A stretch of 40,548 nucleotides of DNA from Phaeoceros laevis (taxonomy: Eukaryota; Anthocerotophyta; Anthocerotopsida; Notothyladales), in contig JBNGIQ010009028.1 of assembly GCA_049999765.1 (NCBI GenBank), forward strand, positions 1 to 40,548, given 5' to 3'. The notes under the pieces are model-generated. The model saw only the letters and a program-made list of their open reading frames with translations. It was not told where the DNA came from and did no database searches. Within the stretch, counting starts at the first letter, position 1, and every line of letters begins with the position of its first letter. A program made the position numbers and the translations under genes. This document shows, in pieces, positions 38,901 through 40,548 of the stretch.

Positions 38901-40548
38901 TCAATGGATTAGGCTGTGTGTATGTGTCATTTCCAGGAGGTTAGAGTTCCAAACAAGCATCCCCGCTTTGCTTTTTCTAGTGGGTGGGCTATGGTGTATA
39001 TGGACTTCCATTTGTAGTTTCTGATTTTTTTTGTACCTTCTAACATCCTCTCTCAAGTTATAATGGTGTTTCAAAGCAGGATGATTGAAATTTGGTTTAT
39101 AATCAGAATCCTCTCTTCTCTCTTGTTCTTCGGCCTCCATAGCTATTAGTCTCTCTGAATGCGTTTAACAAAATATCACACCATGAAGATAAGCAATCCT
39201 TCTTTATCATCTTTTGACAGAAAAGCTATGATGCAAATGATAAAACATTCCAAATATTCTCAACATAAAAATAGGGCTATTAGTACCACATTTGCTACAA
39301 GAAGTTGAATGGAATCTACACCACATCACGAGCTTGTAATAGAACATGATCTCTTTCTATGCTCAAATGCTCATCAAATACATATTCTTAAGTACATACC
39401 GACTTTTTCCTTCATATTTAAAGTGTTTGCATCTATATTCTGCAATTCTTGATAGGTCATTGCAAATCTATCTCTGCACAATGTTTAAAATAACCCCCAT
39501 TGTTTAATAAAAAATTAATAGAATTAATTTTTTTTACAACCAAACTAATGTTCTCTTACTTGAATTTTAAGATAGTAAATATCAGAATGAAACATTCCAA
39601 TACAGCTATGACAGCACGAATGTAAAATGGCTTCCAAATAATATTCCTTATATTCCTCTGTGAAGTATGCATTTGAGAACTATGAATCCATAATTCTAGT
39701 GACATTCCACCCATAAGAACTGGGAATGAAAACAAATAGATTTTACTATGTCAATAGAACTAATCTCCATTGTAAGTAGAAACATTAAACAAATAGATGT
39801 AATGTCTGAACTTTTGAAGACATAAAAGAAACTCAATGAGCTTAGTACATTATGCACAACTAGAGGTAGGATACTATTACAATCAAGCATTAGTTACCAA
39901 ATATTGATGGTAGGCGTGCCTTCAAAGTTCTTTGCAAACTTGTCACATAGAAGAGAATTATACCAAAGCCAACATAGCTACCCAATAGTTTATAAAATAT
40001 AGAATGGCTAATAAATGTAGCATGTAATTCAAATAGTTTGTCCAGAGATTCATAGATCATTCCTTGTTTTGCTGTAAATGCATTCTGTTTGCAAACAGTC
40101 AATCCCAAATCGCAAATATTATCAACCATTTCATAATTCACTTCATAGAACTTTCAAAACTATGTGATATTGGTAACTCGAATAAAATAAAAATATTCAC
40201 CTGAGCCTCGAGCATTTGTTTAGATCCAGTCATAAGACGAGAATAAAGCATTGCTATTTGCCTTTGCCATTCCACTGTTTCTTCTCTATGTCTTTTTGCT
40301 TCTTCGGAAAATTTCAAAAATGCTTTTTTGCTTTCTTCTCCAGCTTCTAGTGATGTATGCCTAAGGTGCTTTAGGCCATCCACTGATTGTTCTTGACTTT
40401 TCAGCATTTTTTCTTGCTCTTCCAATGAGATAGATAATGCATTTGTTATTGTGATAGTTTTCTCTTTTAGCTTTTCCAAGTCCACCAACATAACATTGGA
40501 TAGTTCTTCATTGAAGGCGTGTACATATCTCAAGGAGTCGAGCTCTGA
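38901..40548 (-). CDS. GEX1/Brambleberry-like membrane protein, 5'-partial
   Basis: This is the C-terminal part of a protein resembling plant GAMETE EXPRESSED 1, a nuclear-envelope protein of gametes related to Kar5/Brambleberry, required for nuclear fusion. Exons (minus strand): 40548-40201, 40150-39898, 39719-39560, 39473-39400 and 39154-38901. All introns are GT-AG, one of them only 50 nt, and the model gives 362 residues. A long coiled coil (KLKEKTITITNALSISLEEQ.. to EWQRQIAMLYSRLM) is followed by a helix (AKQGMIYESLDKLFELH), a membrane segment (LLGSYVGFGIILFYVTSL), a second membrane segment (IRAVIAVLECFILIFTIL) and a charged tail. This coiled coil plus C-terminal membrane layout fits GEX1. 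The 5' part is outside the window. The final exon's last 40 codons are less certain. Confidence 0.7.

Overview
The window is nuclear DNA of a land plant. Supporting signs are a plant-type polyubiquitin, a PLS-class pentatricopeptide repeat (PPR) RNA-editing type protein, genes with many short GT-AG introns (50-290 nt), dirigent proteins, a PTM-like DDT/PHD protein and a GEX1-like gamete membrane protein. The style of the PPR repeats resembles those I associate with seed-free vascular plants, so a compact fern or lycophyte genome is my best guess; this is inference. Four runs of 10 N are scaffold joins, and three of them look like unmerged contig overlaps.

Layout. 1-1062: 3' end of a polyubiquitin gene. 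2068-5484 (-) and 5795-6907 (+): a head-to-head pair, a PPR protein and a NUP42/CG1-like CCCH zinc-finger nucleoporin with a 40-A homopolymer inside its coding region. 8510-9072 (-) and 9485-10251 (+): a head-to-head pair of small secreted TPD1-like proteins. The plus-strand copy has a tandemly duplicated signal-peptide exon. 12151-12636 (-): an unrecognised gene, head to head with the nine-exon proteasome ATPase gene RPT1 (12814-15043).

12.6-38.6 kb is the most interesting part. It is a degenerate tandem array of a three-gene unit in the order RPT1, dirigent, PTM-like. Unit 1 keeps RPT1 and a dirigent gene but has only a PTM fragment. Unit 2 has an RPT1 5' half, a dirigent gene and a PTM 5' fragment. 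Unit 3 has an RPT1 3' half and a dirigent gene, separated by satellite-like repeats. Unit 4 has a decayed RPT1, a dirigent gene and the one large PTM-like gene. All four dirigent genes stay open, while RPT1 survives only in the first unit and PTM only in the last. A complete PIF/Harbinger DNA transposon (24850-28719) lies inside intron 1 of the unit 4 RPT1 pseudogene. It has identical 23-bp terminal inverted repeats, a SANT/trihelix protein and a DDE transposase.

The surviving PTM-like gene (32649-38579) has lost its DDT-domain exon. That exon carries a frameshift, and the splice acceptor that should follow it reads AT instead of AG, a change that creates an in-frame ATG. The window ends in a noticeably AT-rich segment with a convergent, partial GEX1-like gene (38901-40548, minus strand).

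The genes do not form an operon or pathway. RPT1 is housekeeping proteolysis, the dirigent genes look like an expanding secreted defence or phenolic-coupling family, and PTM-like is a chromatin or signalling reader.
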